NCBI RefSeq assembly: GCF_009861525.1
Contig: NZ_WVHL01000005.1
Location: forward strand, 2,046,001-2,110,000
Source of the DNA: Pseudomonas sp. LD120
Lineage (GTDB): Bacteria > Pseudomonadota > Gammaproteobacteria > Pseudomonadales > Pseudomonadaceae
Direction: 5' to 3'
Length of the DNA: 64,000 nt
How positions within the stretch are numbered: the stretch's first letter is position 1; every line of letters begins with the position of its first letter. Under the pieces are notes generated by a model. It was not told the origin of the DNA and made no database searches. It saw nothing but the letters and a program-made list of their open reading frames with translations. This document shows positions 42,305-51,280 of the stretch, piece after piece. The translations under genes were made by a program, and so were the position numbers.

Positions 42305-43330
42305 ATGACACAACAGCGCCCTATTGCGGTCCTGGGAGGCGGAAGTTTTGGGACCGCCGTGGCCAATCTGCTGGCCGAGAACGGCCACCCGGTGCGGCAG
42401 TGGATGCGTGATCCCGAGCAGGCCGAGGCCATTCGGGTCAATCGCGAGAATCCGCGCTATCTCAAGGGCATCAAGATTCATCCCTTGGTGGAGCCGGTCA
42501 CTGATCTGCTGGCCACCCTCAATGACGGCGAGCTGTGTTTCGTCGCCTTGCCTTCCAGCGCTCTGCGCTCGGTGCTGGCACCCCATGCGCAGCTGCTGAG
42601 CGGCAAGATGCTGGTCAGCCTGACGAAAGGCATCGAGGCCCAGACTTTCAAGCTGATGAGCGAAATCCTCGAGGAAATCGCGCCGCAGGCGCGGATCGGC
42701 GTGCTCTCAGGCCCTAACCTGGCCCGTGAGGTGGCCGAACATGCGTTGACCGCCACGGTGGTCGCCAGCGAAGACGACGAGCTTTGTCAGAAGGTCCAGG
42801 CCGCGCTGCATGGCCGCACCTTCCGCGTCTATGCCAGTGCCGACCGCTTCGGTGTGGAGCTGGGTGGGGCGTTGAAGAACGTTTACGCGATCATCGCCGG
42901 TATGGCGGTGGCCCTGGGCATGGGCGAAAACACCAAGAGCATGTTGATCACCCGTGCACTGGCGGAAATGACTCGCTTTGCCGTGAGCCAGGGCGCCAAC
43001 CCCATGACGTTTCTCGGGTTGGCCGGCGTTGGTGACCTGATCGTCACTTGCTCCTCGCCCAAGAGCCGTAACTATCAGGTGGGCTTTGCCCTGGGCCAGG
43101 GTTTGAGCCTGGATGAGGCCGTGACCCGCCTGGGTGAAGTGGCCGAGGGCGTCAACACCCTCAAAGTGCTCAAGGCCAAGGCTCAGGAAGTGGGCGTTTA
43201 TATGCCGCTGGTAGCGGGACTGCACGCGATTCTGTTTGAAGGGCGTACGCTGAATCAGGTGATTGAACTCTTGATGCGCGGCGAGCCGAAAACCGATGTC
43301 GACTTTATCTCCACTAGTGGATTCAACTGA
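42305..43330 (+). CDS. gpsA: Glycerol-3-phosphate dehydrogenase [NAD(P)+]
   Basis: GpsA reduces dihydroxyacetone phosphate to sn-glycerol 3-phosphate, the backbone of phospholipids. The 341-residue protein begins MTQQRPIAVLGGGSFGTAVA with the dinucleotide motif at 10-16. It has VSLTKGIEAQTFKLMSE with the conserved Lys, GPNLAREVAEHALTATVVAS, and the second catalytic Lys in ELGGALKNVYAIIAGM. ATG 42305 fits the family start; a reading from 42218 has no support. The following gene starts 18 bp downstream, so they form an operon. Confidence 0.96.
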   Translation: MTQQRPIAVLGGGSFGTAVANLLAENGHPVRQWMRDPEQAEAIRVNRENPRYLKGIKIHPLVEPVTDLLATLNDGELCFVALPSSALRSVLAPHAQLLSGKMLVSLTKGIEAQTFKLMSEILEEIAPQARIGVLSGPNLAREVAEHALTATVVASEDDELCQKVQAALHGRTFRVYASADRFGVELGGALKNVYAIIAGMAVALGMGENTKSMLITRALAEMTRFAVSQGANPMTFLGLAGVGDLIVTCSSPKSRNYQVGFALGQGLSLDEAVTRLGEVAEGVNTLKVLKAKAQEVGVYMPLVAGLHAILFEGRTLNQVIELLMRGEPKTDVDFISTSGFN

Positions 43331-43348
43331 GCAATACAGGAGCCAGAC

Positions 43349-43696
43349 ATGAACGATACGAATGGTGAAGCCAAATACGAATCCATCCTCCTGCGCGTAC
43401 TGTGGATGCTGGTCTTCGTGCTGGTGTGGCAGGTGTCGCAGTTTCTTCTCGGCGCCTTGGTCCTGGTGCAGTTGATCTACCGGCTGATCTACGGCGCACC
43501 GAATGCCGGGCTGATGAACTTTGGCGACAGCCTGAGCCAGTTCCTGGCGCAGATCGGTCGTTTTGGCAGCTTCCACACCGAGCAGAAACCCTGGCCGTTT
43601 GCCGATTGGCCAACCCCGCGGCCCCCTGAAGGGGAGGCACCGCATAGCGTGCCGCCGGCGCCGCACCCGGTTCGTGATGAGGAACCCAAGCTGTGA
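43349..43696 (+). CDS. DUF4389 domain membrane protein
   Basis: The 115-residue protein has one to two hydrophobic helices (ILLRVLWMLVFVLVWQVSQFLLGALVLV) followed by LIYRLIYGAPNAGLMNFGDSLSQFL, a DUF4389 pattern. Its C-terminal tail is Pro- and Glu-rich. Its stop overlaps the sixA start by 4 bp (GTGA) and it follows gpsA by 18 bp, so the three are one transcription unit. Function is unknown. Confidence 0.85.
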   Translation: MNDTNGEAKYESILLRVLWMLVFVLVWQVSQFLLGALVLVQLIYRLIYGAPNAGLMNFGDSLSQFLAQIGRFGSFHTEQKPWPFADWPTPRPPEGEAPHSVPPAPHPVRDEEPKL

Positions 43697-44142
43697 AGTT
43701 GTGGGTGCTGCGCCATGGTCAGGCCGAGTCTCACGCGCCCACAGATGCTCAGCGTCCTCTCACGGCCCATGGCCGCGATGAAGTGCTGGGCAGCGCCGCG
43801 CAACTGATCGGCCAGCCCATCAGTGCAATCATCGCCAGCCCCTACGTGCGCGCTCAGCAGACCGCACAGTTGGTGCGCGAGGTACTGGGGTTTGCAGGAG
43901 AGGTCCGCACTGTGCCGTGGCTGACGCCGGACGCCAATCCGCTGCAGGTGCTGGAGCATCTGGACAGCGCCGACAACTTGCTGCTGGTCAGCCATCAACC
44001 CTTGGTGGGCAACCTGATCGGCCTGCTGCTGAATGGGCATCTGCATGCCCCTCAGCCTATGAACACCGCCAGTCTGGCGGAGCTGGAAGGTGACTGGCCC
44101 ATGGCCGGGCTGATGACTCTCAATAGCGTCAAGCACCGCTAG
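43693..44142 (+). CDS. sixA: Phosphohistidine phosphatase SixA
   Basis: The 149-residue histidine phosphatase has the catalytic RHG motif right at the N-terminus (LWVLRHGQAESHA, His8) and the second His in LLLVSHQPLVGNLIG. SixA removes phosphate from His on Hpt-type domains and PTS proteins. It starts at GTG 43693, overlapping the DUF4389 stop. Its substrates in this organism are unknown. Confidence 0.93.
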   Translation: MKLWVLRHGQAESHAPTDAQRPLTAHGRDEVLGSAAQLIGQPISAIIASPYVRAQQTAQLVREVLGFAGEVRTVPWLTPDANPLQVLEHLDSADNLLLVSHQPLVGNLIGLLLNGHLHAPQPMNTASLAELEGDWPMAGLMTLNSVKHR

Positions 44143-44149
44143 AACGCCC

Positions 44150-44176
44150 CGGCGGCCAGGCAGTGCCTGGCCGCCG
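44150..44176 (+). terminator. GC-rich hairpin after sixA
   Basis: CGGCGGCCAGGCA and TGCCTGGCCGCCG are a 13-bp perfect inverted repeat only 8 bp after the sixA stop. No T-run follows, so it may mark a processed or Rho-dependent end. Confidence 0.5.
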
Positions 44177-44314
44177 CAGGTCCGTGAGGGTGGCCGACAC
44201 CCGGTTGCGCGGCGCTACATTTCTTGGCTTGCAGCCCTCCTTTGTGCGTGGAATAGTCGACCGAGCAAGTGCTTGGTTGGTGTCGCGAACAGAATAAAAA
44301 CAAAGGAGCGAGTC

Positions 44315-45982
44315 ATGGCTGCTGCTTTTCGTTTGCCGCTGCAAGTGTTCTACGAGCGCGAGGCTCGTCATCCCCTGCAACGTTTTCTGGTTCAGCCCAG
44401 TGCCGGAGGGCAGGTGCAGGCGCTGAGCTGGTTCGAGGTCGGCCAGCAGGCCCGTCGCGCCGCCCAATGGCTGCGCGAGCGCCAGTTGCCCCCGGGCAGT
44501 CACATCGCAATCATCGGCAAGAACTCCGCGCACTGGATCATCAGCGACCTGGCGATCTGGATGGCCGGGCATGTGTCGGTGCCGCTGTATCCCAACCTCA
44601 CAGCCGATTCGGTGGCCCAGGTACTGGAGCATTCCGAGTCGGTCCTGGTGTTCATCGGCAAGCTCGATGACTGGTCGGGCATGGCCCCGGGGATCAGGCC
44701 CGATTTGCCCACCGTGCGCCTGCCGCTGGCCCCCGAAGGCACTTTCGACTGCACCTGGGACGATCTGCAAGGCTGTCAGCCGTTGGCTGACAGCCCCAGT
44801 CCGCCAGCCGATCAGTTGGCCACCATTATCTACACCTCTGGTACCACGGGCCTGCCCAAGGGGGTCATGCACAGCTTCGGCAACCTGGGGTTTGCCGCCA
44901 GTCACGGGGTTCAGCTCTTTGGCCTGGGTCCCGAGGACCGCCTGTTGTCGTATCTGCCGCTGTGTCATGTGGCGGAGCGCATGTTCGTCGAGATGGCCGC
45001 GATCTATACCGGGCAAACGGTTTTCTTCGCCGAAAGCCTCGATACTTTTCTGGCGGACCTGCGGCGAGCTCGGCCCACGGCACTGTTCGGCGTGCCGCGT
45101 ATCTGGACCAAGTTCCAGATGGGGGTCTACGACAAGGTGCCGGCCAAGCGCCTGGACGTCCTCTTGAGCCTGCCATTGATCGGCAAGCAGGTCGGTCACA
45201 AGGTGCTTGTCGGGCTTGGGCTGGACGCCTTGCGCGTGGCCTTGTCGGGGGCGGCGCCGGTGCCCCAGACACTGTTGCACTGGTATCGCCGGCTGGGCCT
45301 TGACGTCCTAGAGGTCTACGGCATGACCGAGAGTTGCGGCTATTCCCATATCGGGCGCTCCGGGGAGCATGTGCCGGGCTGGATAGGCCGGCCCTGTCCA
45401 GGGGTTGAAGTGCGTATCGACGAGGCGGGGGAGGTCCAGGTGCGTAGCGGGGCCATCCTGCAGGGCTATTACAAGGACCCGCAGAAGACCGCCGAGACCA
45501 TCACCGAGGACGGTTATTTGCGCACTGGCGACAAGGGCGAACAGGACGCTGCCGGCAATCTGCGTCTGACAGGCCGGCTCAAGGAGATCTTCAAGACCAG
45601 CAAGGGCAAGTACGTCGCCCCAGCGCCTATCGAGAATCGTTTGGCTGTGCATGCGCATATCGAACAGGTGTGCGTAGTGGGTGATGGCTTGAGCGCTCCA
45701 CTGGGATTGTGCGTACTGTCGGCGGCGGGTCTGCAGGCGGCCGCTAGCAGCGCGCGAGAAGGACTGCACAGCAGCCTGGAAAGCCTTCTGGTCCAGGTCA
45801 ACGACCACCTCGACAAACACGAGCGCCTGCATCGGCTGGTGGTGGTCAAGGACAGTTGGGCGGTGGAAAACGGCTTTCTGACCCCGACCCTGAAGATCAA
45901 GCGCAATGTGATCGAGGCCACCTATGGCGCCAGCTTTCAAACGTGGAGTGAGCGCGACGAAGCCGTGCTGTGGCAGGATTGA
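44315..45982 (+). CDS. AMP-forming long-chain acyl-CoA ligase family protein
   Basis: The 555-residue adenylating enzyme has the P-loop YTSGTTGLPKGV (173-184), the adenylate site DVLEVYGMTESCG, the linker LRTGDKGEQDAAGNLRLTGR and the hinge/catalytic LKEIFKTSKGKYVAPAPIEN. It activates fatty acids as acyl-AMP and then acyl-CoA. It is shorter than E. coli FadD and belongs to the FAA1-like long-chain group. ATG 44315 follows AAAGGAGCG. The hotdog thioesterase gene follows 33 bp downstream, the same pair I recall as PA1617-PA1618. Confidence 0.9.
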   Translation: MAAAFRLPLQVFYEREARHPLQRFLVQPSAGGQVQALSWFEVGQQARRAAQWLRERQLPPGSHIAIIGKNSAHWIISDLAIWMAGHVSVPLYPNLTADSVAQVLEHSESVLVFIGKLDDWSGMAPGIRPDLPTVRLPLAPEGTFDCTWDDLQGCQPLADSPSPPADQLATIIYTSGTTGLPKGVMHSFGNLGFAASHGVQLFGLGPEDRLLSYLPLCHVAERMFVEMAAIYTGQTVFFAESLDTFLADLRRARPTALFGVPRIWTKFQMGVYDKVPAKRLDVLLSLPLIGKQVGHKVLVGLGLDALRVALSGAAPVPQTLLHWYRRLGLDVLEVYGMTESCGYSHIGRSGEHVPGWIGRPCPGVEVRIDEAGEVQVRSGAILQGYYKDPQKTAETITEDGYLRTGDKGEQDAAGNLRLTGRLKEIFKTSKGKYVAPAPIENRLAVHAHIEQVCVVGDGLSAPLGLCVLSAAGLQAAASSAREGLHSSLESLLVQVNDHLDKHERLHRLVVVKDSWAVENGFLTPTLKIKRNVIEATYGASFQTWSERDEAVLWQD

Positions 45983-46015
45983 TCGACAAAAAACAACCTG
46001 AAAAAGGAAGTCGTG

Positions 46016-46459
46016 ATGAGTTTGTGGCGCACCATTCCAAACATTGAGCAACTGAACACACTTCAGAAAAACACCATCGGCGAAGTGCTGGATATTCGTT
46101 TTGAGTCCTTTGATGACGAGTCGCTGACCGCGAGCATGGTGGTCGACCATCGCACCCACCAACCCTATGGCCTGCTGCATGGCGGTGCTTCGGTGGTGTT
46201 GGCGGAAACCGTCGGCTCCATGGCCAGCTACCTGTGCATCGATACCCGCAAGTTTTATTGCGTGGGGCTTGAGATCAACGCCAATCATCTGCGGGGCTTG
46301 CGTAGCGGTCGGGTGACGGCGGTGGCCAAGGCTATCCATATCGGTCGCACGACCCATGTCTGGGACATTCGTTTGAGCAGTGATGAAGGCAAGGCCAGTT
46401 GCGTTTCGCGCCTGACCATGGCGGTGGTGCCCCTGGGGCAGACGCCGCCGGCGGCATGA
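46016..46459 (+). CDS. YdiI/MenI-like hotdog acyl-CoA thioesterase
   Basis: The 147-residue protein matches the YdiI/PA1618 group: LGIRF-type opening (GEVLDIRFESFDDESL), then YGLLHGGASVVLAETVGSMA with His55-Gly-Gly and catalytic Glu64. VGLEINANHLRG follows, then IHIGRTTHVWDIRL. Members hydrolyse a broad range of acyl- and aroyl-CoA. It follows the acyl-CoA ligase, so the pair could form a ligation/hydrolysis cycle or clear unusual acyl-CoAs. The ATG at 46016 follows AAAGGAAG. Confidence 0.92.
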   Translation: MSLWRTIPNIEQLNTLQKNTIGEVLDIRFESFDDESLTASMVVDHRTHQPYGLLHGGASVVLAETVGSMASYLCIDTRKFYCVGLEINANHLRGLRSGRVTAVAKAIHIGRTTHVWDIRLSSDEGKASCVSRLTMAVVPLGQTPPAA

Positions 46460-46573
46460 AGAAACGCGGCATAGACTGAGCCTGGGTGTCAGCATTCCTG
46501 TCCGTTCCGGTCATTGCCCAGGTGCGAGGCCGTGCGGACAATGGCTGCTGGTTTGATGGATGGATGAGTCGGT

Positions 46574-47380
46574 ATGTCGCAACAGGTATTCTTCGCTCAC
46601 GCCAATGGGTTTCCCTCGGGCACTTACGGCAAGTTGTTCGCCGCCCTGGCGCCTGAATTCGAGGTGTCCCATTTGCAGCAACATGCCCACGATCCGCGTT
46701 TCCCGGTGGATGACAACTGGCGCAGTTTGGTGGATGAGTTGATCCATCATCTGCAGCAACAGGCTCAGCCGGTCTGGGGCGTTGGGCATTCGTTGGGCGG
46801 TGTGCTGCATTTGCACGCGGCGCTGCGGTGTCCGGAGTTGTACCGGGGCGTGGTGATGCTCGACTCGCCGGTGCTGACTCGGGCCGATCAGTGGGTGATC
46901 CGCGCCGCCAAGCGTTTTGGCCTTATTGACCGACTGACACCGGCCGGGCGGACCTTGGGGCGCCGCGAGGAGTTTGTCGATATGGAGTCGGCGCGCCGTT
47001 ATTTCTCGCGCAAGCCCCTGTTTCGCGCGTTTGACCCGGATTGCCTGGACGCTTACCTGCAGCACGGTCTGCAACCCGTGGGGGATCGCTTGCGGCTGTG
47101 TTTTGATCCGGCCACCGAAATCAGCATTTATCGCGGCGTACCTCACACCAGCCCAGGCAGCGCGTGTCAACTCAAGGTGCCGCTGGCGGTGGTGCGTGGA
47201 CAGCAAAGCCGGGTGGTGATGCGTCACCATACCCGTGTGGTGGGGCGCATGCCTCAGGGTGAATCGTTAACCATGCCCGGCGGCCATATGTTTCCCCTTG
47301 AGCGGCCCCAGGACACCGCGACTTTGCTCAAGGAGTTGTTCGCTCGTTGGCAACACCGCCTGCCACGGAGCTGTGCATGA
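46574..47380 (+). CDS. Alpha/beta hydrolase, first of an overlapping pair
   Basis: The 268-residue protein has an oxyanion-hole strand (VFFAHANGFPSGTYGKLF), the nucleophile elbow VGHSLGGVL with Ser73, and a late catalytic His in TMPGGHMFPLE. The cap region (about 110-190) is charged. The substrate is unknown. Its end overlaps the next hydrolase gene by 4 bp, which suggests linked translation. Confidence 0.87.
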   Translation: MSQQVFFAHANGFPSGTYGKLFAALAPEFEVSHLQQHAHDPRFPVDDNWRSLVDELIHHLQQQAQPVWGVGHSLGGVLHLHAALRCPELYRGVVMLDSPVLTRADQWVIRAAKRFGLIDRLTPAGRTLGRREEFVDMESARRYFSRKPLFRAFDPDCLDAYLQHGLQPVGDRLRLCFDPATEISIYRGVPHTSPGSACQLKVPLAVVRGQQSRVVMRHHTRVVGRMPQGESLTMPGGHMFPLERPQDTATLLKELFARWQHRLPRSCA

Positions 47381-48231
47381 ATCACCGGGTCGAAGAAATA
47401 CGCCTGAGCCTGCCGCATATCGAGTTGGCGGCCCATCTGTTCGGGCCCGAGGACGGTTTGCCGGTGATTGCCCTGCACGGCTGGCTGGACAACGCCAACA
47501 GCTTTGCGCGCTTGGCGCCCAAGCTTGAAGGTCTGCGTATTGTCGCCCTGGACATGGCCGGCCACGGCCATTCCGGGCATCGCCCTCCGGGTGCGGGCTA
47601 CGCCCTGTGGGATTACGTGTATGACGTGTTGCAAGTCGCTGAGCAATTGGGCTGGAAACGGTTCGCGCTGATGGGGCATTCCCTGGGGGCGATTGTGTCT
47701 CTGATGCTGGCCGCTGCGCTGCCGGAACGGGTCAGTCACCTGGCCCTGATCGACGGAGTGATCCCGCTAACCGCCAGTGGTGAGAGCGCTGCCGAGCGCC
47801 TGGGAATGGCCCTGCAGATGCAGTTGGATCTGCAGGGCAAGCGCAAGCCGGTCTATAACACACTGGAGCGGGCTGTCGAGGCGCGCATGAAGGGACTGGT
47901 GGCGGTCAGTCGCCAAGCGGCGGAGCTCTTGGCTCAGCGGGGCCTGATGCCGGTGCCCGGTGGATACACCTGGCGCAGCGACAGTCGCCTGACCCTGGCG
48001 TCGCCGCTGCGTCTGAGCGAGGAGCAGGCGATGTCCTTCGTTCAGCGTGTCAGTTGCCCGACGCAACTGGTGGTGGCGGCCGATGGCATGCTGGTCAGGC
48101 ACGACAAACTGTTACAGCGTCTACCCTTTAGCCGTGCGCAGTTGCCAGGCGGACACCATTTGCACCTCAATGACGAGACCGGTGCGGTGTTTGTCGCAGA
48201 CTGTTTCAATAGGTTTTTCGCCGTTCCTTGA
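47377..48231 (+). CDS. Alpha/beta hydrolase, second of an overlapping pair
   Basis: The 284-residue protein from ATG 47377 has IALHGWLDNANSFARLAP (oxyanion strand), DMAGHGHSGHRPPG, the elbow LMGHSLGAIVS with Ser102, and the terminal His in LPGGHHLHLNDE. It is not closely similar to the preceding hydrolase, so the pair is not a simple recent duplication. A reading from 47347 would extend into the upstream gene without a start signal. Confidence 0.88.
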   Translation: MNHRVEEIRLSLPHIELAAHLFGPEDGLPVIALHGWLDNANSFARLAPKLEGLRIVALDMAGHGHSGHRPPGAGYALWDYVYDVLQVAEQLGWKRFALMGHSLGAIVSLMLAAALPERVSHLALIDGVIPLTASGESAAERLGMALQMQLDLQGKRKPVYNTLERAVEARMKGLVAVSRQAAELLAQRGLMPVPGGYTWRSDSRLTLASPLRLSEEQAMSFVQRVSCPTQLVVAADGMLVRHDKLLQRLPFSRAQLPGGHHLHLNDETGAVFVADCFNRFFAVP

Positions 48232-48281
48232 CTTGACGGGGGCAAGTGTCGAGGCTGGGCGGGTTGAAATGGGAGAGAACC

Positions 48282-48941
48282 ATGATAGATCTGTACACCG
48301 CTGCGACCCCCAACGGCCACAAGGTTTCTATCCTGCTTGAAGAGCTCGGGTTGCCCTACACGGTGCATGCCTTGAGTTTCGACAAGAAGGAGCAAAAGGC
48401 GCCAGCGTTTCTGAAGATCAATCCCAATGGGCGTATTCCGGCCATCGTCGACCGTGACCATGGCGATTTCCCGGTATTTGAATCCGGCGCGATCCTGGTG
48501 TATCTGGCTGAGCGCAGTGGCCAACTGCTGCCCGCCGACCCCAAGGGGCGCTCGATTGTCATGCAGTGGCTGATGTTCCAGATGGGCGGTATCGGACCCA
48601 TGCAAGGGCAGGCCAACGTGTTCTTCCGCTATTTCCCGGAAAAACTTCAGGGCGCCATCGACCGCTATCAACATGAAACCCGGCGTCTGTACGAGGTGCT
48701 CGACACTCGCTTGCAACAGGTTGACTACCTGGCTGGGGACTACAGTATTGCTGACATCGCCACCTTCCCTTGGGTGCGCGGTCATGAGTGGTCTGGCGTC
48801 TCAGTCCAGGGGCTGACGGCCTTGCAACGCTGGATGGCGGCCCTTGAGGCCCGTCCAGCGGTTCAGCGCGGCTTGCAGGTTCCGCAACGCAGTGACGACG
48901 TCAGCGTCGTCAAAGGCGCCCAGGCCATGCTTATCCGATGA
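48282..48941 (+). CDS. Glutathione S-transferase family protein (YfcG-like)
   Basis: The 219-residue protein has a thioredoxin-like N-domain beginning MIDLYTAATPNGHKVSILLEE, NPNGRIPAIVD with the cis-Pro, and FESGAILVYLAE with the Glu-Ser that binds the glutathione gamma-glutamyl group. A helical C-domain includes DYSIADIATFPWVRGHEW. The TPNGHK segment is characteristic of the Nu-class/YfcG disulfide-bond oxidoreductases. ATG 48282 follows GGGAGAG. It overlaps the next gene by 4 bp. Confidence 0.88.
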   Translation: MIDLYTAATPNGHKVSILLEELGLPYTVHALSFDKKEQKAPAFLKINPNGRIPAIVDRDHGDFPVFESGAILVYLAERSGQLLPADPKGRSIVMQWLMFQMGGIGPMQGQANVFFRYFPEKLQGAIDRYQHETRRLYEVLDTRLQQVDYLAGDYSIADIATFPWVRGHEWSGVSVQGLTALQRWMAALEARPAVQRGLQVPQRSDDVSVVKGAQAMLIR

Positions 48942-49756
48942 GAGTTTCCATGCGTTCAATCAGTGTTCTGGGCTTGTCCTTAGTGAGTTCCCTGGCATTT
49001 GCCGCCGATGTGCCGGGTAGCCATGATCTGCCCTTGGTGCCTCGTCTGACCGATGCTCGAATCGTCGACTACCGTCCGCCAGTCGCGCAAGAGCGGGTTT
49101 ATCCCCTGGGTTCGGTTCGCAAGATCAGTGGCAAGTTGCGCTTTGAGGGCCAGGTCAGCGCCCGGGGCAACCTTACCGCCATCACCTATCGGCTGCCGCC
49201 GGAGCGCACGTCCAATGAGGCCTTCACCCTGGCCCGCGAAGCGTTGCAGAAGCAGGGCGCCGAGTTGCTGTTCTGGTGTCAGGCCAGAGATTGCGGCGAG
49301 AGCAGCCTGTGGGCCAATGAAGTGTTCGGTAATGCCAAGTTGTATGGCTCCGATGAGCAGCAGGCCTATCTGTTGCTGCGACTGGCGGCTCCCCAGGACA
49401 ACTCTTTGGTAGCCCTGTACAGCATCACCCGGGGCAATCGCCGGGCCTACCTGCATGTTGAACAGTTCGACTCCGCTGCTCCGCTGGGGGACCTGTTGCC
49501 CACCTCGGGGACGTTGCTGCGGCAGTTGAAGGACATTGGCCAACTGGATCTGCCAAAACTGGTCGGTGATCCGGATCCGACCTGGCTTAACTTGTTGGCT
49601 CGTGGCCTGAATCTGGACACCAGCCTGCGGGTTGCCCTCACCGGCAAGCAGGCCGAAGTCTGGCGTCAGGGGCTGATCGGTCGGGGCGTGCGAGCCTCGC
49701 GGATGGAAACCGGCAGCACTGATGTGCCAGGTCTGCATTTCGAACTGCTGCGTTAA
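48938..49756 (+). CDS. DUF4892 exported protein
   Basis: The 272-residue protein has a signal peptide (SISVLGLSLVSSLAFA, cleaved after about residue 22). Its body matches DUF4892: HDLPLVPRLTDARIVDYRPP, LVALYSITRGNRRAYLHVEQF, and a C-terminal half (LDLPKLVGDPDPTWLNLLARG) that looks like an OmpA-type repeat with calculated spacing. A start at 48950 (MRSISVLG) is also possible. It is coupled to the GST gene by the ATGA overlap. The function is unknown; the location is probably periplasm or outer membrane. Confidence 0.78.
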   Translation: MRVSMRSISVLGLSLVSSLAFAADVPGSHDLPLVPRLTDARIVDYRPPVAQERVYPLGSVRKISGKLRFEGQVSARGNLTAITYRLPPERTSNEAFTLAREALQKQGAELLFWCQARDCGESSLWANEVFGNAKLYGSDEQQAYLLLRLAAPQDNSLVALYSITRGNRRAYLHVEQFDSAAPLGDLLPTSGTLLRQLKDIGQLDLPKLVGDPDPTWLNLLARGLNLDTSLRVALTGKQAEVWRQGLIGRGVRASRMETGSTDVPGLHFELLR

Positions 49757-49768
49757 GCTGTTTCAGGC

Positions 49769-49786
49769 AGCCCGCGTTCGCGGGCT
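49769..49786 (+). terminator. Hairpin after the DUF4892 gene
   Basis: AGCCCGCG and CGCGGGCT form a perfect 8-bp stem with a TT centre, 12 bp after the stop. There is no T-run, so termination is uncertain. Confidence 0.4.
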
Positions 49787-49825
49787 CGCCTACCCTTTAC
49801 TGGTTATTCTTGCGCGAGACATTTC

Positions 49826-50878
49826 ATGCTCAACAACGATCGCCTGCTGGTGCAGATCCTGCTCCTGGCGCTATTTGGTGCCAGCTTCTGGGTGATGGCG
49901 CCTTTTTGGTCGGCCCTGTTCTGGGGGGCTGTGCTGGCTTTTGCCAGTTGGCCGCTGATGCGTCTACTGACCCGCTGGCTCAACGGTCGTGAATCTTTGG
50001 CGGCGGCCTTGCTGACCTTGGGGTGGATGCTATTGGTGGCGGCGCCCCTGGTCTGGCTTGGCCTCAACCTGGCGGACCATGTGCGTGATGCCACGGCGTT
50101 CATCAAGGACGTACAGGTGGAAGGTTTGCCCGAGGCGCCCGCTTGGCTGGCCGGCCTGCCGTTTGTCGGCGAACGTCTTGTCGGGGTATGGAACAGCATC
50201 GACGAGCAGGGCGCGGCCTTGATGCAGGCGGTCAAGCCGTACCTGGGTCAAGTGGGTAACTGGTTGCTGGCCCGCAGCGCACAGATTGGTGGGGGGATTC
50301 TCGAACTGACACTGAGTATCGTCTTTGTGTTTTTCTTCTACCGCGACGGTCCGCGTCTGGCGCTGTTTGTGCGCAAGTTGCTGGAGCGCCTGATCGGCGA
50401 GCGTGCCGGCTATTACATCGAACTGGTGGCGGGCACCGTGCAACGGGTGGTGAACGGGGTGATCGGCACCGCAGCGGCCCAGGCGATTCTGGCGCTGATC
50501 GGTTTTCTGATTGCCGGCGTGCCTGGGGCCCTGGTACTGGGGATCATCACCTTCCTGCTTAGCCTGATTCCCATGGGGCCGCCGTTGGTGTGGGTGCCGG
50601 CCACGGCCTGGTTAGCCTGGAAGGGTGAATACGGCATGGCGGTATTCCTCGGAATCTGGGGCACCTTCATCATCAGCGGCGTCGATAACGTGCTCAAGCC
50701 GTACCTGATCAGTCGCGGTGGCAACCTGCCTCTGGTGATTGTCCTGCTTGGGGTATTTGGTGGCTTGATTGCTTTCGGTTTTATCGGCCTGTTCATCGGA
50801 CCAACCCTGCTGGCGGTGGCCTATAGCCTGCTGCTGGACTGGAGTGCTAGCCAGGCCCGAGCCGAGGAACCGCGCTAG
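49826..50878 (+). CDS. AI-2E (PerM) family permease
   Basis: The 350-residue protein has paired N-terminal helices (LLALFGASFWVMAPFWSALFWG), a central soluble/amphipathic region, and a conserved C-terminal half with NGVIGTAAAQAILALIGFLIAG, LGIITFLLSLIPMGPPLVW and DNVLKPYLISRG, the AI-2E/YdiK signature. Members export small molecules or act as sodium/proton antiporters; autoinducer export is established for only some. Its stop overlaps the convergent mini-protein gene by 4 bp. Confidence 0.9.
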   Translation: MLNNDRLLVQILLLALFGASFWVMAPFWSALFWGAVLAFASWPLMRLLTRWLNGRESLAAALLTLGWMLLVAAPLVWLGLNLADHVRDATAFIKDVQVEGLPEAPAWLAGLPFVGERLVGVWNSIDEQGAALMQAVKPYLGQVGNWLLARSAQIGGGILELTLSIVFVFFFYRDGPRLALFVRKLLERLIGERAGYYIELVAGTVQRVVNGVIGTAAAQAILALIGFLIAGVPGALVLGIITFLLSLIPMGPPLVWVPATAWLAWKGEYGMAVFLGIWGTFIISGVDNVLKPYLISRGGNLPLVIVLLGVFGGLIAFGFIGLFIGPTLLAVAYSLLLDWSASQARAEEPR

Positions 50879-51168
50879 GACCTCGATTGCCGCTCCACGG
50901 TGGAGCGGCAATGCCCCCTGGCGGCGACGTTGGTGCCACTGCCCTGACTGTTCAGGTCGCTGGGGTTCTTGCTCAGGCAGGCCCGCATGCCGTTGTCGCT
51001 TTTTTGTGACGGTGCACTGTTCAGCTCATCCTGACTCACCGCGCCACGGCCATTGCTGTCGAGCCTGGCCGGTAGCGCTTTTGGCAATTGTTGGCCACGG
51101 TCGGCGTTGGAAGTACGGTTGCTGGAGTGGTAATGGCTCGAATGATTGCTACTGACACTAACGATCAT
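50875..51168 (-). CDS. EF-hand mini-protein
   Basis: The 97-residue protein from ATG 51168 is Ser/Asn/His-rich and has one EF-hand-like loop (DSNGRGAVSQDE, residues 37-48) with acidic or polar ligands at positions 1, 3, 9 and 12 but Arg at position 5. It has no signal peptide. Two Cys occur near the C-terminus. Its last codons lie within a perfect inverted repeat (50886-50912). The reading from 51225 adds 19 residues without better support. Calcium binding is inferred. Confidence 0.6.
   Translation of the reverse strand: MIVSVSSNHSSHYHSSNRTSNADRGQQLPKALPARLDSNGRGAVSQDELNSAPSQKSDNGMRACLSKNPSDLNSQGSGTNVAARGHCRSTVERQSRS
50886..50912. terminator. Inverted repeat at the end of the AI-2E permease and mini-protein genes
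   Basis: ATTGCCGCTCCAC and GTGGAGCGGCAAT are 13-bp perfect arms with a 1-nt centre. It lies 8 bp after the permease stop and within the 3' codons of the opposing mini-protein gene. It may end permease transcription. Confidence 0.5.
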
Positions 51169-51280
51169 GGGGCTCACTCCCTGCGGACGAATAGCGCCTG
51201 CGTGAGCATCGGTTTCTGCAGCCACAAGGGCGGACTTGTTTTGGGTATTCGAGGTTTTTACCCCGCGTCACACAAGGTGT

